A stretch of 64,000 nt of DNA from Anaerocolumna sedimenticola (lineage in GTDB: Bacteria > Bacillota > Clostridia > Lachnospirales > Lachnospiraceae): the NCBI RefSeq assembly GCF_009931695.1, contig NZ_CP048000.1, positions 4,358,501 to 4,422,500 of the forward strand. The letters are read 5' to 3'. The notes below the pieces were generated by a model. The model saw only the letters and a list, made by a program, of their open reading frames with translations. It ran no database searches and was not told where the DNA came from. Each line of letters opens with the position of its first letter. Position 1 is the first letter of the stretch. The position numbers and the translations under genes are program-made. Below, one piece after another: positions 8,726 to 16,096 of this stretch.

Positions 8726-8890
8726 ATGCAGTCTGAAACAACTGCAGGTGCTGATAGCAAACAAGACTTCGGGTTAGATGAAGAACTTGCTGATGTACTA
8801 ATCGCAATCAGTGTTATTTCTAAGCGACTTGCAAGGAAATTAACCGAGCAAGAACAATCAAACAAGGAAGGAGAAAACAAGCATGAGTAG
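8726..8890 (+). CDS. small conserved phage protein (54 aa)
   Basis: A 54-residue protein with the core LDEELADVLIAISVISKRLARKL, which I recognise as a small protein regularly placed just upstream of DUF2800 in Firmicutes prophage replication modules. No function is known to me. An AAAGGCGGTG site precedes the ATG. It overlaps the next gene by eight bases and its last codons carry the AAGGAGAAAA ribosome site used by that gene. It is the first gene of the rightward operon. Confidence 0.75.
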   Translation: MQSETTAGADSKQDFGLDEELADVLIAISVISKRLARKLTEQEQSNKEGENKHE

Positions 8891-9233
8891 GATGAACGAA
8901 TTATCCGCAGAACTTGATGAGTTAAAAAGATGTGGTGAAATCTTAATTGGAATTTCAGATACTCTAAGAGAACTTTTTTCTACAGATGTAGAAGAAAAAT
9001 CTACAAGTAAGCCTAAGAATCAGAAGGCTGCGATAAAAGAACCACCAGAACCTGCAAAGAAATCAATCTCTCTTACTGATGTCCGTGCTGTCCTGGCGGA
9101 GAAATCCCGTAACGGTTACACAGCAGATGTCAAAGCACTACTTATAAAGTACGGAGCTGATAAACTGTCCGATATTAACCCGGCTGACTACGAAGCTTTA
9201 CTCGTAGATGCGGAGGTGTTTGGACATGCCTAA
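8883..9233 (+). CDS. phage replication-module protein (116 aa)
   Basis: A 116-residue protein. Residues 1-35 are helical (MNELSAELDELKRCGEIL), followed by a charged Lys/Pro-rich linker (KPKNQKAAIKEPPEPAKK) and a C-terminal domain with LTDVRAVLAEKSRNGYTADV, ALLIKYGADKLSDINPADY and ALLVDAE. Relatives of this C-terminal domain occur in phage modules before DUF2800 and sometimes carry the unhelpful label rrp5-like. The pattern suggests a small helical DNA- or protein-binding tail. It overlaps both neighbours (8 bases each side), so it belongs tightly to the rightward replication operon. Confidence 0.7.
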   Translation: MSRMNELSAELDELKRCGEILIGISDTLRELFSTDVEEKSTSKPKNQKAAIKEPPEPAKKSISLTDVRAVLAEKSRNGYTADVKALLIKYGADKLSDINPADYEALLVDAEVFGHA

Positions 9234-10347
9234 ACATGCATTACTCTCCGCTTCGTCCAGTCACAGATGGCTGCACTGTCCGCCTTCGGCAAAGTTATGT
9301 GCCGAAGAGGATAATAAATCCAGTCCTTATGCCCAGGAAGGCACGGATGCACATAGCCTCTGTCAGTTCAAATTAGAACGGTCACTTGGCAGGAATACGA
9401 AAGACCCCACAGAAAATTTGGAGTTCTATGATGGAGAAATGGAAAGCTGTGCCGAAGAATATGCTTCTTTCGTCATGGAGCAATTGGCAGAAGCGAAGCA
9501 TTACTGCTCCGATCCCGTGGTCTTAATCGAACAGCATCTTGACTTCTCCAAATACGTAGAGAGCGGGTTCGGAACCGGTGACTGTGTAATCGTTGCTGAC
9601 CGGGTTCTTCAAATTATTGATTTCAAATACGGACTTGGAATATTGGTGTCTGCTGAAGAAAATCCCCAAATGATGTGTTATGCACTGGGAGCTTTAGAAC
9701 TATTCGATGGCATCTACGATATCGATACTGTCAAGATGACAATCTTCCAGCCACGAAGGGATAATGTCAGCACTTACACTTTATCAAAGGAAGATCTCAT
9801 AACATGGGGAAACGAGGTTCTCTCCCCAATTGCTAAACTTGCTTATACAGGTGAGGGCGAATTCAAAGCAGGTGACCACTGCCAGTTCTGCAAGATAAAG
9901 GCCACCTGCCGCAAACGTGCCGAGTACAACCTGGAACTCGCTAAATATGACTTTGAAATGCCGGTCAATCTGGATAATACCGAAATCAGTGTTATTCTCA
10001 CCAGGGTAGAAAACCTTGTAGCCTGGGTCAATGACATAAAGGATTATGCATTAGAGCAGGCACTTAATGGCACAAAGTACGATGGATTTAAAATTGTGGA
10101 AGGACGCTCCATCCGAAAATACACGGATGAACAGAAGGTCGCTGAGGCTGTCACTTTGGCAGGTTTTAATCCGTATGAACAGAAACTCCTCGGAGTAACA
10201 GCTATGACATCGGCTCTTGGTAAAAAGCAATTTGAAGAAATTCTAGGAAGCCTTGTTATGAAGGCTCCTGGTAAACCAACTCTTGTTCCGGAGAATGATA
10301 AGCGACCGGAATTTAATACAGCACAAATCGATTTCAATAAAGAATAG
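9226..10347 (+). CDS. DUF2800 phage protein, RecB/Cas4-like nuclease
   Basis: A 373-residue DUF2800 protein. It opens with HALLSASSSHRWLHCPPSAK, has AQEGTDAHSLCQFKL, then GDCVIVADRVLQIIDFKYG, which matches PD-(D/E)XK motifs II and III (D and D-x-K). Later comes a Cys cluster, CQFCKIKATCRKRAEY, like the iron-sulfur cysteines of Cas4/AddB nucleases. The family is therefore likely a phage exonuclease, working with the adjacent ssDNA-binding protein in recombination or replication. The ATG at 9226 follows GGAGGTGTTTGGAC; the frame is open to 9208. It overlaps the upstream gene by eight bases. Confidence 0.87.
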   Translation: MPKHALLSASSSHRWLHCPPSAKLCAEEDNKSSPYAQEGTDAHSLCQFKLERSLGRNTKDPTENLEFYDGEMESCAEEYASFVMEQLAEAKHYCSDPVVLIEQHLDFSKYVESGFGTGDCVIVADRVLQIIDFKYGLGILVSAEENPQMMCYALGALELFDGIYDIDTVKMTIFQPRRDNVSTYTLSKEDLITWGNEVLSPIAKLAYTGEGEFKAGDHCQFCKIKATCRKRAEYNLELAKYDFEMPVNLDNTEISVILTRVENLVAWVNDIKDYALEQALNGTKYDGFKIVEGRSIRKYTDEQKVAEAVTLAGFNPYEQKLLGVTAMTSALGKKQFEEILGSLVMKAPGKPTLVPENDKRPEFNTAQIDFNKE

Positions 10348-10360
10348 GGAGGACAATAAT

Positions 10361-10924
10361 ATGTCAAAGTTAGCAAATCCAACGAAAGTAATTACAGGTC
10401 CACAGACAAGATGGTCATATGCAAATGTATGGGATGCAAAGTCAATCAACGGAGGAACACCAAAATATAGCGTAAGTCTCATCATTCCAAAGTCTGACAT
10501 CAAAACAGTCGCACAAATTAAGGATGCCATTGAAGCCGCATATAAGGAAGGCGAGTCCAAATTAAAGGGTAATGGCAAAACAGTCCCAGCTCTTTCCGCT
10601 CTTAAGACTCCTCTTCGCGATGGTGATGCTGAAAGACCGGATGACCCTACCTACGCAAATGCATACTTTATCAATGCCAATAGTTCTACCGCACCTGGTA
10701 TTGTCGATGCAGATTGTAATCCGATCCTTGAGCGTTCTGAAGTTTATTCCGGTGTATACGGCAGAGCCTCCATTAATCTGTACGCATTCAATTCTAACGG
10801 AAATCGCGGAATTGCCTGTGGGCTGAATAATCTTCAGAAGATTTCAGACGGAGAACCTTTGGGTGGTAAGTCTCGTGCAGAGGATGATTTTTCTACAGAT
10901 GACGATGATGATTTTCTTTCATAG
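10361..10924 (+). CDS. DUF2815 protein, ssDNA-binding-like
   Basis: A 187-residue DUF2815 protein. The beta-rich body starts SKLANPTKVITGPQTRWSYA and includes KYSVSLIIPKSD. The tail is strongly acidic (EDDFSTDDDDDFLS), the hallmark of single-strand DNA-binding proteins that recruit partners by an acidic C-terminus. It is always found beside DUF2800 and the family A polymerase, which fits an SSB-like role in phage replication. The ATG at 10361 follows GGGAGGACAATAAT, thirteen bases after the DUF2800 stop. The OB-fold assignment is inference. Confidence 0.85.
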   Translation: MSKLANPTKVITGPQTRWSYANVWDAKSINGGTPKYSVSLIIPKSDIKTVAQIKDAIEAAYKEGESKLKGNGKTVPALSALKTPLRDGDAERPDDPTYANAYFINANSSTAPGIVDADCNPILERSEVYSGVYGRASINLYAFNSNGNRGIACGLNNLQKISDGEPLGGKSRAEDDFSTDDDDDFLS

Positions 10925-10993
10925 ATGTATACCGTTAATCTCTGACTGGGGCGGTGGCAATGCTGCCGCCCTTTTACATTAAGGATGGTGAAT

Positions 10994-11521
10994 ATGATAG
11001 AAGAAATATGGAAAGACATACCTGGGTTTGAAGGAAAATATCAGGCAAGCACAATGGGACGTATTAAAAGTCTAGATCGGTTAGTTAGGGGTAAATGTCA
11101 TTTCACAGGACATGATTTTTACAGAATGATTCACGGCAGAATCTTAAAGCCAGGACGATTCTGTAAAAGTGGTCATGTTTCTGTAGTATTAGGACGTGGT
11201 GGCATTGGGAAACCAGTACATCAATTAATTGCATTGACCTTCTTAGGTCCTTGTCCTAACGGTTGTGAAGTTCTCCACGAAAATGGTATTCCTACCGATA
11301 ATCGTGTCTGCAATCTCCGATATGGTACACGTACAGAAAATATTCTTGATGTATATAAAGATGGGGGGCGATGGAGAAAATTATCGACTGACGATGTTGA
11401 AAATATTCGTTTTGGCTTATCCTGTGGAATTACAGGAGTTGAGCTTGCTAGTATGTATGGTGTTTCTTCATCAACAATATCTCGCATCAAATTAGGGAGG
11501 AGTTTTGGATGGCTGAAATAA
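10994..11521 (+). CDS. NUMOD4-HNH homing endonuclease
   Basis: A 175-residue free-standing homing endonuclease. Residues 1-25 are a NUMOD4 motif (EEIWKDIPGFEGKYQAST, then GRIKSL). The HNH_3 core is HQLIALTFLGPCPNGCEVLHE with GIPTDNRVCNLRYGT (H-N-H series). The C-terminus is a helix-turn-helix with GVELASMYGVSSSTISRIK. The gene sits exactly between DUF2815 and the DNA polymerase, and the polymerase ribosome site and first four codons lie inside its 3' end. That is typical of a mobile HEG that has been fitted into a phage replication operon. The ATG at 10994 follows AAGGATGGTG. Confidence 0.88.
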   Translation: MIEEIWKDIPGFEGKYQASTMGRIKSLDRLVRGKCHFTGHDFYRMIHGRILKPGRFCKSGHVSVVLGRGGIGKPVHQLIALTFLGPCPNGCEVLHENGIPTDNRVCNLRYGTRTENILDVYKDGGRWRKLSTDDVENIRFGLSCGITGVELASMYGVSSSTISRIKLGRSFGWLK

Positions 11522-13500
11522 AATATATGAGTTGCGATATCGAAACATATTCTGATGTGGATCTAAAGAAATGCGGTATGTACAAATATGCAGAGTCACC
11601 CAACTTTGAAATACTTCTCTTTGCTTACTCCATCAATTGTGGAGAGGTTGTCGTTATCGATCTAGCAAATAATGAGAAAGTTCCTACAGAGGTAATCATT
11701 GCTCTATCAGACAAAGAAGTTATAAAGTGGGCATATAATGCTGCTTTTGAACGTATCTGTTTGTCTGAATGGCTTAGAAGAAATTATCCTGAATATTTCA
11801 ATAGCTACAGTACCAGTGATGACACGGTCGATAATTACCTAGATCCATCCTCGTGGAGATGCTCGATGGTATGGTCGGCATATCTTGGATTACCATTATC
11901 TCTTGAAGGTGTAGGAGCAGTTCTTGGATTGGAAGAACAGAAAATGAAAGAAGGAAAAGACCTCATCCGCTATTTTTGTGTTCCATGTAAGCCTACAAAA
12001 TCAAACGGTGGCCGGACTAGAAATCTTCCTATCCATGACAAAAATAAATGGAATACATTCATCTCTTACAACCGCAAGGATGTTACAGTTGAAATGTCCA
12101 TTCAGAAAAAGCTGTCCAAATTTCCTGTACCTGAGTTTGTTTGGAAAGAATATCATTTAGATCAAAAGATAAATGATAGAGGAATTGCTATTGATATGGA
12201 TATCGTAGAACAGGCGATTATGATGGATGAGCGTTCCAAAGAGGAACTCTCGGATGAACTAAAGAAGCTCACAAATCTGGATAATCCGAATTCTGTGTTA
12301 CAGATGAAACAATGGTTATCTGACAATGGACTGGAGACTGAAACCCTTGGTAAAAAAGCTGTAGCAGAAATGCTAAAAGATGCTCCAGAAGAACTAGCTG
12401 ATGTCCTTACTCTTCGTCAACAGCTTGCCAAATCAAGTATAAAGAAATATCAGTCAATGCAAAATGCTGTATGCGCTGACAGCCGGGCAAGAGGAATGTT
12501 TCAGTTCTATGGAGCTAATCGAAGTGGAAGGTGGGCAGGGCGTATCATTCAATTACAAAACCTTCCTCAAAACCATATGCCTGATTTGGAGCAAGCACGT
12601 AGCCTTGTAAAGTGTGGTAACTATGATGCATTAGAAATGCTATATAATTCAGTGCCAGAAGTATTATCAGAACTTATCCGTACCGCATTCATCCCAAAGA
12701 CTGGATATAAGTTTGTTGTAGTAGATTTTTGTGCAATTGAAGCAAGGGTGCTCTCATATTTGGCACAGGAGTCGTGGAGGAATAAAGTATTTGCAAATAA
12801 TGAAGATATTTATTGTGCAAGTGCTTCTGCCATGTTTGGTGTTCCTGTTGAGAAACATGGTCAAAACAGTCACCTTCGCCAAAAGGGTAAAATAGCTGAA
12901 CTAGCGTTAGGATATGGTGGTTCATGCGGTGCTCTTAAATCAATGGGAGCCTTAGATATGGGTATTTTAGAAGAAGAACTACAACCTCTCGTTGATGCCT
13001 GGAGAGCTTCAAACCCTAATATCGTTCAGCTTTGGTGGGATGTAGATACCACTGTTAAAAAGGCTATTACTCAAAGAACAGCCACTGAATGCCATGGCAT
13101 CTGTTTTATTTATCAAAGTGGTATGCTCTTTATCAAACTTCCCTCTGGTAGAAAGCTTGCTTATGTAAAACCTAAGATAGGTATGAATCGATTTGGTGGG
13201 GAGGCTATAACCTACGAAGGTGTGGGTGCAACAAAGAAATGGGAGCGTATCGAATCATACGGTGCCAAATTTGTGGAGAATATAGTTCAAGCAATCTCCA
13301 GAGATATCCTTAGCTATGCGATGCAAACCCTCTCCCAATCATTCATTTGCGGCCACATTCATGATGAATTAATTATCGAATGTCCAGTGGAAGAATCTTT
13401 GGATTTCATCTGTGAACAGATGGGAAAAACTCCTCCATGGATAAAAGGTCTATTATTGAGAGCTGATGGCTTTGAGACTTCGTTTTATAGAAAAGATTAA
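11509..13500 (+). CDS. phage family A DNA polymerase
   Basis: A 663-residue DNA polymerase of the phage type. The N-terminus is a 3'-5' exonuclease (CDIETYS, residues 8-14, supplying D-x-E). The polymerase part has motif A VVDFCAIEARV near residue 405, motif B RQKGKIAELALGYGG, and motif C HIHDELIIE near residue 617. It copies phage DNA with the primase-helicase of the opposite operon. Motif A has Cys where DFSAIEAR is usual, a mild change next to the catalytic Asp. It starts at 11509 after GGGAGGAGTTTTGG and overlaps the homing endonuclease by 13 bases. Confidence 0.92.
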   Translation: MAEIKYMSCDIETYSDVDLKKCGMYKYAESPNFEILLFAYSINCGEVVVIDLANNEKVPTEVIIALSDKEVIKWAYNAAFERICLSEWLRRNYPEYFNSYSTSDDTVDNYLDPSSWRCSMVWSAYLGLPLSLEGVGAVLGLEEQKMKEGKDLIRYFCVPCKPTKSNGGRTRNLPIHDKNKWNTFISYNRKDVTVEMSIQKKLSKFPVPEFVWKEYHLDQKINDRGIAIDMDIVEQAIMMDERSKEELSDELKKLTNLDNPNSVLQMKQWLSDNGLETETLGKKAVAEMLKDAPEELADVLTLRQQLAKSSIKKYQSMQNAVCADSRARGMFQFYGANRSGRWAGRIIQLQNLPQNHMPDLEQARSLVKCGNYDALEMLYNSVPEVLSELIRTAFIPKTGYKFVVVDFCAIEARVLSYLAQESWRNKVFANNEDIYCASASAMFGVPVEKHGQNSHLRQKGKIAELALGYGGSCGALKSMGALDMGILEEELQPLVDAWRASNPNIVQLWWDVDTTVKKAITQRTATECHGICFIYQSGMLFIKLPSGRKLAYVKPKIGMNRFGGEAITYEGVGATKKWERIESYGAKFVENIVQAISRDILSYAMQTLSQSFICGHIHDELIIECPVEESLDFICEQMGKTPPWIKGLLLRADGFETSFYRKD

Positions 13501-13505
13501 TCAAT

Positions 13506-13543
13506 ATGGTAGCAACACTCATTCTACATAGTGCTGCTACCAT
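13506..13543. terminator. hairpin between converging genes
   Basis: ATGGTAGCA (13506-13514) and TGCTACCAT (13535-13543) form a perfect nine-base stem with a 20-base loop, directly after the polymerase stop and just before the stop of the leftward regulator gene. The place fits a shared terminator, though the following T-run is short. Confidence 0.55.
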
Positions 13544-13548
13544 TTATG

Positions 13549-14328
13549 CTAAATCATGTTATTTAATAAATCAATTACAATTGCTTTAATCTTCGTCACC
13601 TTATCTGTGACTGTGCTCTTTCCCATTCCAATCTCATCCGCAATTTCCCTATGGCTAAATCCATCAGATAATAACTGAAGTATCTTACCGTAGTTAGGGT
13701 CGATTTCCTGTACATGACTTATCAGCTCTTTTAGCATATCCAAGTAAATATCTGCTGCACCATAGGTAGGTGGTGCGGCGGCTTCGAAATTGGTCTCTTC
13801 ATTTTCTGCTGCCAGGCAACTAAAGGTTAATGTTCCAAAATTCTTCTTGTCCAATGAAGTGGCATATGGACACTGACTGCATTTGTTACTTTCTGGGCAG
13901 CGAATCAGTTTTCCTTTTCCATTGCTTACCTCGCAGCGTTTGTCACGATCCTCTGCTTTAAGCTCCGCTGAATAGGAACTCATCACGGCATCGTACTGTG
14001 TCTTAGTTCCTGGAACCAACACCACATCCACTATTCTGTTACCGATTCTCCATTTTCTAATCTGGGATTTCTTAACGCCTACAATCATCCCATATTCTTC
14101 GATTGAATCCCTATCGATGATCATTGGGATTTGTACCTGCTCCTCTTCTGCTCCATTTACTCTGATTTCCTGGGTTTCTTTTTCATAGATTGTCTCTCTT
14201 TCCGACCGAGAGAGACTGGGGTAAAGCAGATACCGTTTGACCATGGATAGAAGCATCCCAAGACCAGGCATTAGAAAAAGAGCGCAGGAAATAAAGGGTA
14301 CTTCCAACTGCTTTTCCATAACTGTCAT
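13549..14328 (-). CDS. sigma-like HTH regulator with Cys cluster
   Basis: Up to 259 residues. The C-terminus has a sigma region-4/LuxR-like helix-turn-helix (LQLLSDGFSHREIADEIGMGKSTVTDKV). The centre has a Cys cluster, IRCPESNKCSQCPYA, plus two more Cys, so a zinc or iron-sulfur site is possible. I have seen this CP-x-S-N-x-C-x-x-CP pattern in regulators of Firmicutes mobile elements, but I do not know a function. The true start is uncertain: the first 28 residues look non-native, and the ATG at 14244 (MVKRYLLYPSL) is a good alternative, though neither has a clear ribosome site. A 15-base palindrome, CTGTCATAATGACAG (14322-14336), overlaps the upstream start. Confidence 0.7.
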   Translation of the reverse strand: MTVMEKQLEVPFISCALFLMPGLGMLLSMVKRYLLYPSLSRSERETIYEKETQEIRVNGAEEEQVQIPMIIDRDSIEEYGMIVGVKKSQIRKWRIGNRIVDVVLVPGTKTQYDAVMSSYSAELKAEDRDKRCEVSNGKGKLIRCPESNKCSQCPYATSLDKKNFGTLTFSCLAAENEETNFEAAAPPTYGAADIYLDMLKELISHVQEIDPNYGKILQLLSDGFSHREIADEIGMGKSTVTDKVTKIKAIVIDLLNNMI

Positions 14329-14441
14329 AATGACAGCTACTTCAAAACAATATGGTCATATCCACCTTTCCAGCGCTCTGTCAGGTCTATATGAATTTTT
14401 ATTTATGCTCTAATTTTAAAGTGTGCCAGCTAAAATTGCTC

Positions 14442-14456
14442 GGACATGGGATGTCC
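14442..14456. promoter_or_regulatory. palindromic operator candidate 1
   Basis: GGACATGGGATGTCC, two perfect six-base arms around GGG. A second site with the same GACAT-N3-ATGTC pattern lies at 14567-14579. Both flank the terminator between two regulator genes, as expected for binding sites of a dimeric HTH protein. Confidence 0.45.
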
Positions 14457-14478
14457 TATTTTTGCTGACACAGCAATA

Positions 14479-14529
14479 AAAAAAGAGCCATGAAAACAAG
14501 CTTTTTGCTTATTTTCATGACTCTTTTTT
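14479..14529. terminator. strong bidirectional terminator
   Basis: An 18-base arm, AAAAAAGAGCCATGAAAA (14479-14496), pairs with TTTTCATGACTCTTTTTT (14512-14529) with one mismatch and a 15-base loop. A-rich and T-rich flanks let it stop transcription in either direction. It lies downstream of the broken regulator gene (14601) and upstream of the sigma-like gene, isolating the two leftward units. Confidence 0.85.
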
Positions 14530-14566
14530 ATTGATTGCTATTGTTCTTGAATAACGAATACAGACA

Positions 14567-14579
14567 GACATGGCATGTC
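14567..14579. promoter_or_regulatory. palindromic operator candidate 2
   Basis: GACATGGCATGTC, a 13-base palindrome with the same GACAT-N3-ATGTC pattern as the site at 14442-14456. The copies are 125 bases apart. Confidence 0.45.
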
Positions 14580-14600
14580 CGACCACAACAATAAATTTTA

Positions 14601-15431
14601 TTATGTTATTCTATTCTGCCGTCCAAGTTGCTTTAAATTCTGTGCTTCCAGCATATCATTACACTCATGAATAGATTTTGTGTAACAGGTATTCAACAGG
14701 AATTGATACATGATGTGTTGCTCTGTCATCATAAAAGATTTACCCGATGCCTTTAACAAACAAGTACTTAATACAGGTGGTAACTGCATACCAATCGACA
14801 GCTGTACCACTGTTTCTATTGTAACATTGTCTGGCTCTGCATTTCTTAATCTTTGAATCGTTTTCTCACTAATGCTTGATGCACCTGCCAGTTCCTCCTC
14901 AGTCATCCCAGACCAATCGATTAAAGCATTCAGTGTCCCTGAAAACGTCACTGGTAGCATTCTAGCCACATTCAGTAACTCTGTATTATATTGCTTTATC
15001 ATATTTGCTTGGTTTGGCTTATCCTTAATGTCAGATGAGTAATGGGCTTCAAAAACTATATTTGAAGCAGCATTCCTAAATAGAACACATCCTGCAAAAC
15101 CCCTCTCCATATTTGTTCAGAGATTGAAGCTTCAAATTGAAGACTTGGCAACATTCATCCCTATGGAATCAGGCATAATCTGTTAAAACAGTCTGACCTT
15201 CTTCTCTATGGGTATGTAATTAGGGTGTTTAAAGCAAAAATGTGAGTCTACAGGCAAAAAATTTCCTCTTTCCAGTTCCTTCTTAAATTCTGATTTGAGC
15301 GTACTTTCAACTAATGTATCCTTTATACTGATGGAAAATGTCTGGTCTTTCCGAATATATCCACTCTTAAAACAGTGCGGTCTGACATAATGACCATCAA
15401 CATAGGTAAACACACTGATTGCCTCATCATA
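14601..15431 (-). pseudogene. broken HTH regulator following the XRE repressor
   Basis: Two open pieces in the same frame belong to one ancestral protein of about 270 residues. The first (from 15431, including YVDGHYVRPHCFKSGYIRKD and FSISIKD) has no ATG where one is expected (GTAGGC at the start position) and ends at TAA 15185-15183. The joining segment reads LTDYA-stop-FHRDECCQVFNLK in another frame, then the reading returns to the first frame for the C-terminal piece (14601-15110). That piece has an HTH (LAGASSISEKTIQRLRNAEPD) and FLLNTCYTKSIHE. So at least two frameshifts, one stop and a lost start are present. Proteins of this layout commonly follow an XRE repressor in clostridial mobile elements. 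Confidence 0.8.
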
Positions 15432-15433
15432 GC

Positions 15434-15832
15434 CTACTCCTGTATTTTCTTCGTACCACTAATTTCGTCAATGAAGTTCTGCCACTGTGAAATGGAGATG
15501 TTGAGGTCACGGGCACGTCTTAAAGCTTCCTGTACAATCTCCGTCTTCCCGATATACTCTGCCAGATCCGGGTAATGATTATTCCTACTTTTACCCGCCA
15601 AATCATAAAAAGTGTAGAGGTCATCCCCCTTGATACACAGTACCTCAGCCATCCTGTCAAGATATTTTTCCGGCGCATATCGGTTTCCTTTCTCAATGTC
15701 ACTCAGATATGCTGGTGTCAGGAACAGTTCCTGAGCAAGCCCACGAATGGACTTTCCGCGCACTTCCCTGCGTGCTTTAACGTACTCTCCGAACGAAGCG
15801 CACTCTTCGTCCGTCAAAAAACGGTCTGCCAT
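15434..15832 (-). CDS. XRE-family repressor
   Basis: A 132-residue regulator. The N-terminal helix-turn-helix reads EYVKARREVRGKSIRGLAQE, LFLTPAYLSDIEKGNRYAPE, a classic XRE domain. The C-terminal part (YPDLAEYIGKTEIVQEALRRA) is a short helical tail. It is the last gene of the mobile element and has its own promoter upstream. It is a likely lysogeny or transfer repressor. The gene downstream, which should be its partner, is broken. Confidence 0.88.
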   Translation of the reverse strand: MADRFLTDEECASFGEYVKARREVRGKSIRGLAQELFLTPAYLSDIEKGNRYAPEKYLDRMAEVLCIKGDDLYTFYDLAGKSRNNHYPDLAEYIGKTEIVQEALRRARDLNISISQWQNFIDEISGTKKIQE

Positions 15833-15879
15833 GTACTTAATCCACCTATTCGTAAAATTCTGTAAGCTATTATGCTTTC

Positions 15880-15908
15880 ATGGTATCACTGGGGAATCGG
15901 CTTGTCAA
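15880..15908 (-). promoter_or_regulatory. sigma-A promoter of the XRE gene
   Basis: On the minus strand TTGACA (15908-15903) and TACCAT (15885-15880) are 17 bases apart, about 48 bases before the XRE start. The -35 is perfect and the -10 matches four of six consensus bases. Confidence 0.65.
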
Positions 15909-16096
15909 TATTTAACATGTTGTAGAATCATTTTTTGTTGTTCATCCTTATTAGATGGATAACAAGAGTGATTAAAGCTACGACAAAAGTAGTAAAGGAA
16001 TAACTATTGAAACAGGAAGACAATTGAAGTATGATAGCAACAGGAATTAAGAGTTTTACCAGGATAAATACATGACTGAGTGACAGGAGGAAACGG

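Noticed and set aside
11978-12160. 60-residue ORF inside the polymerase gene
   Set aside because: Alternative-frame shadow without its own ribosome site.
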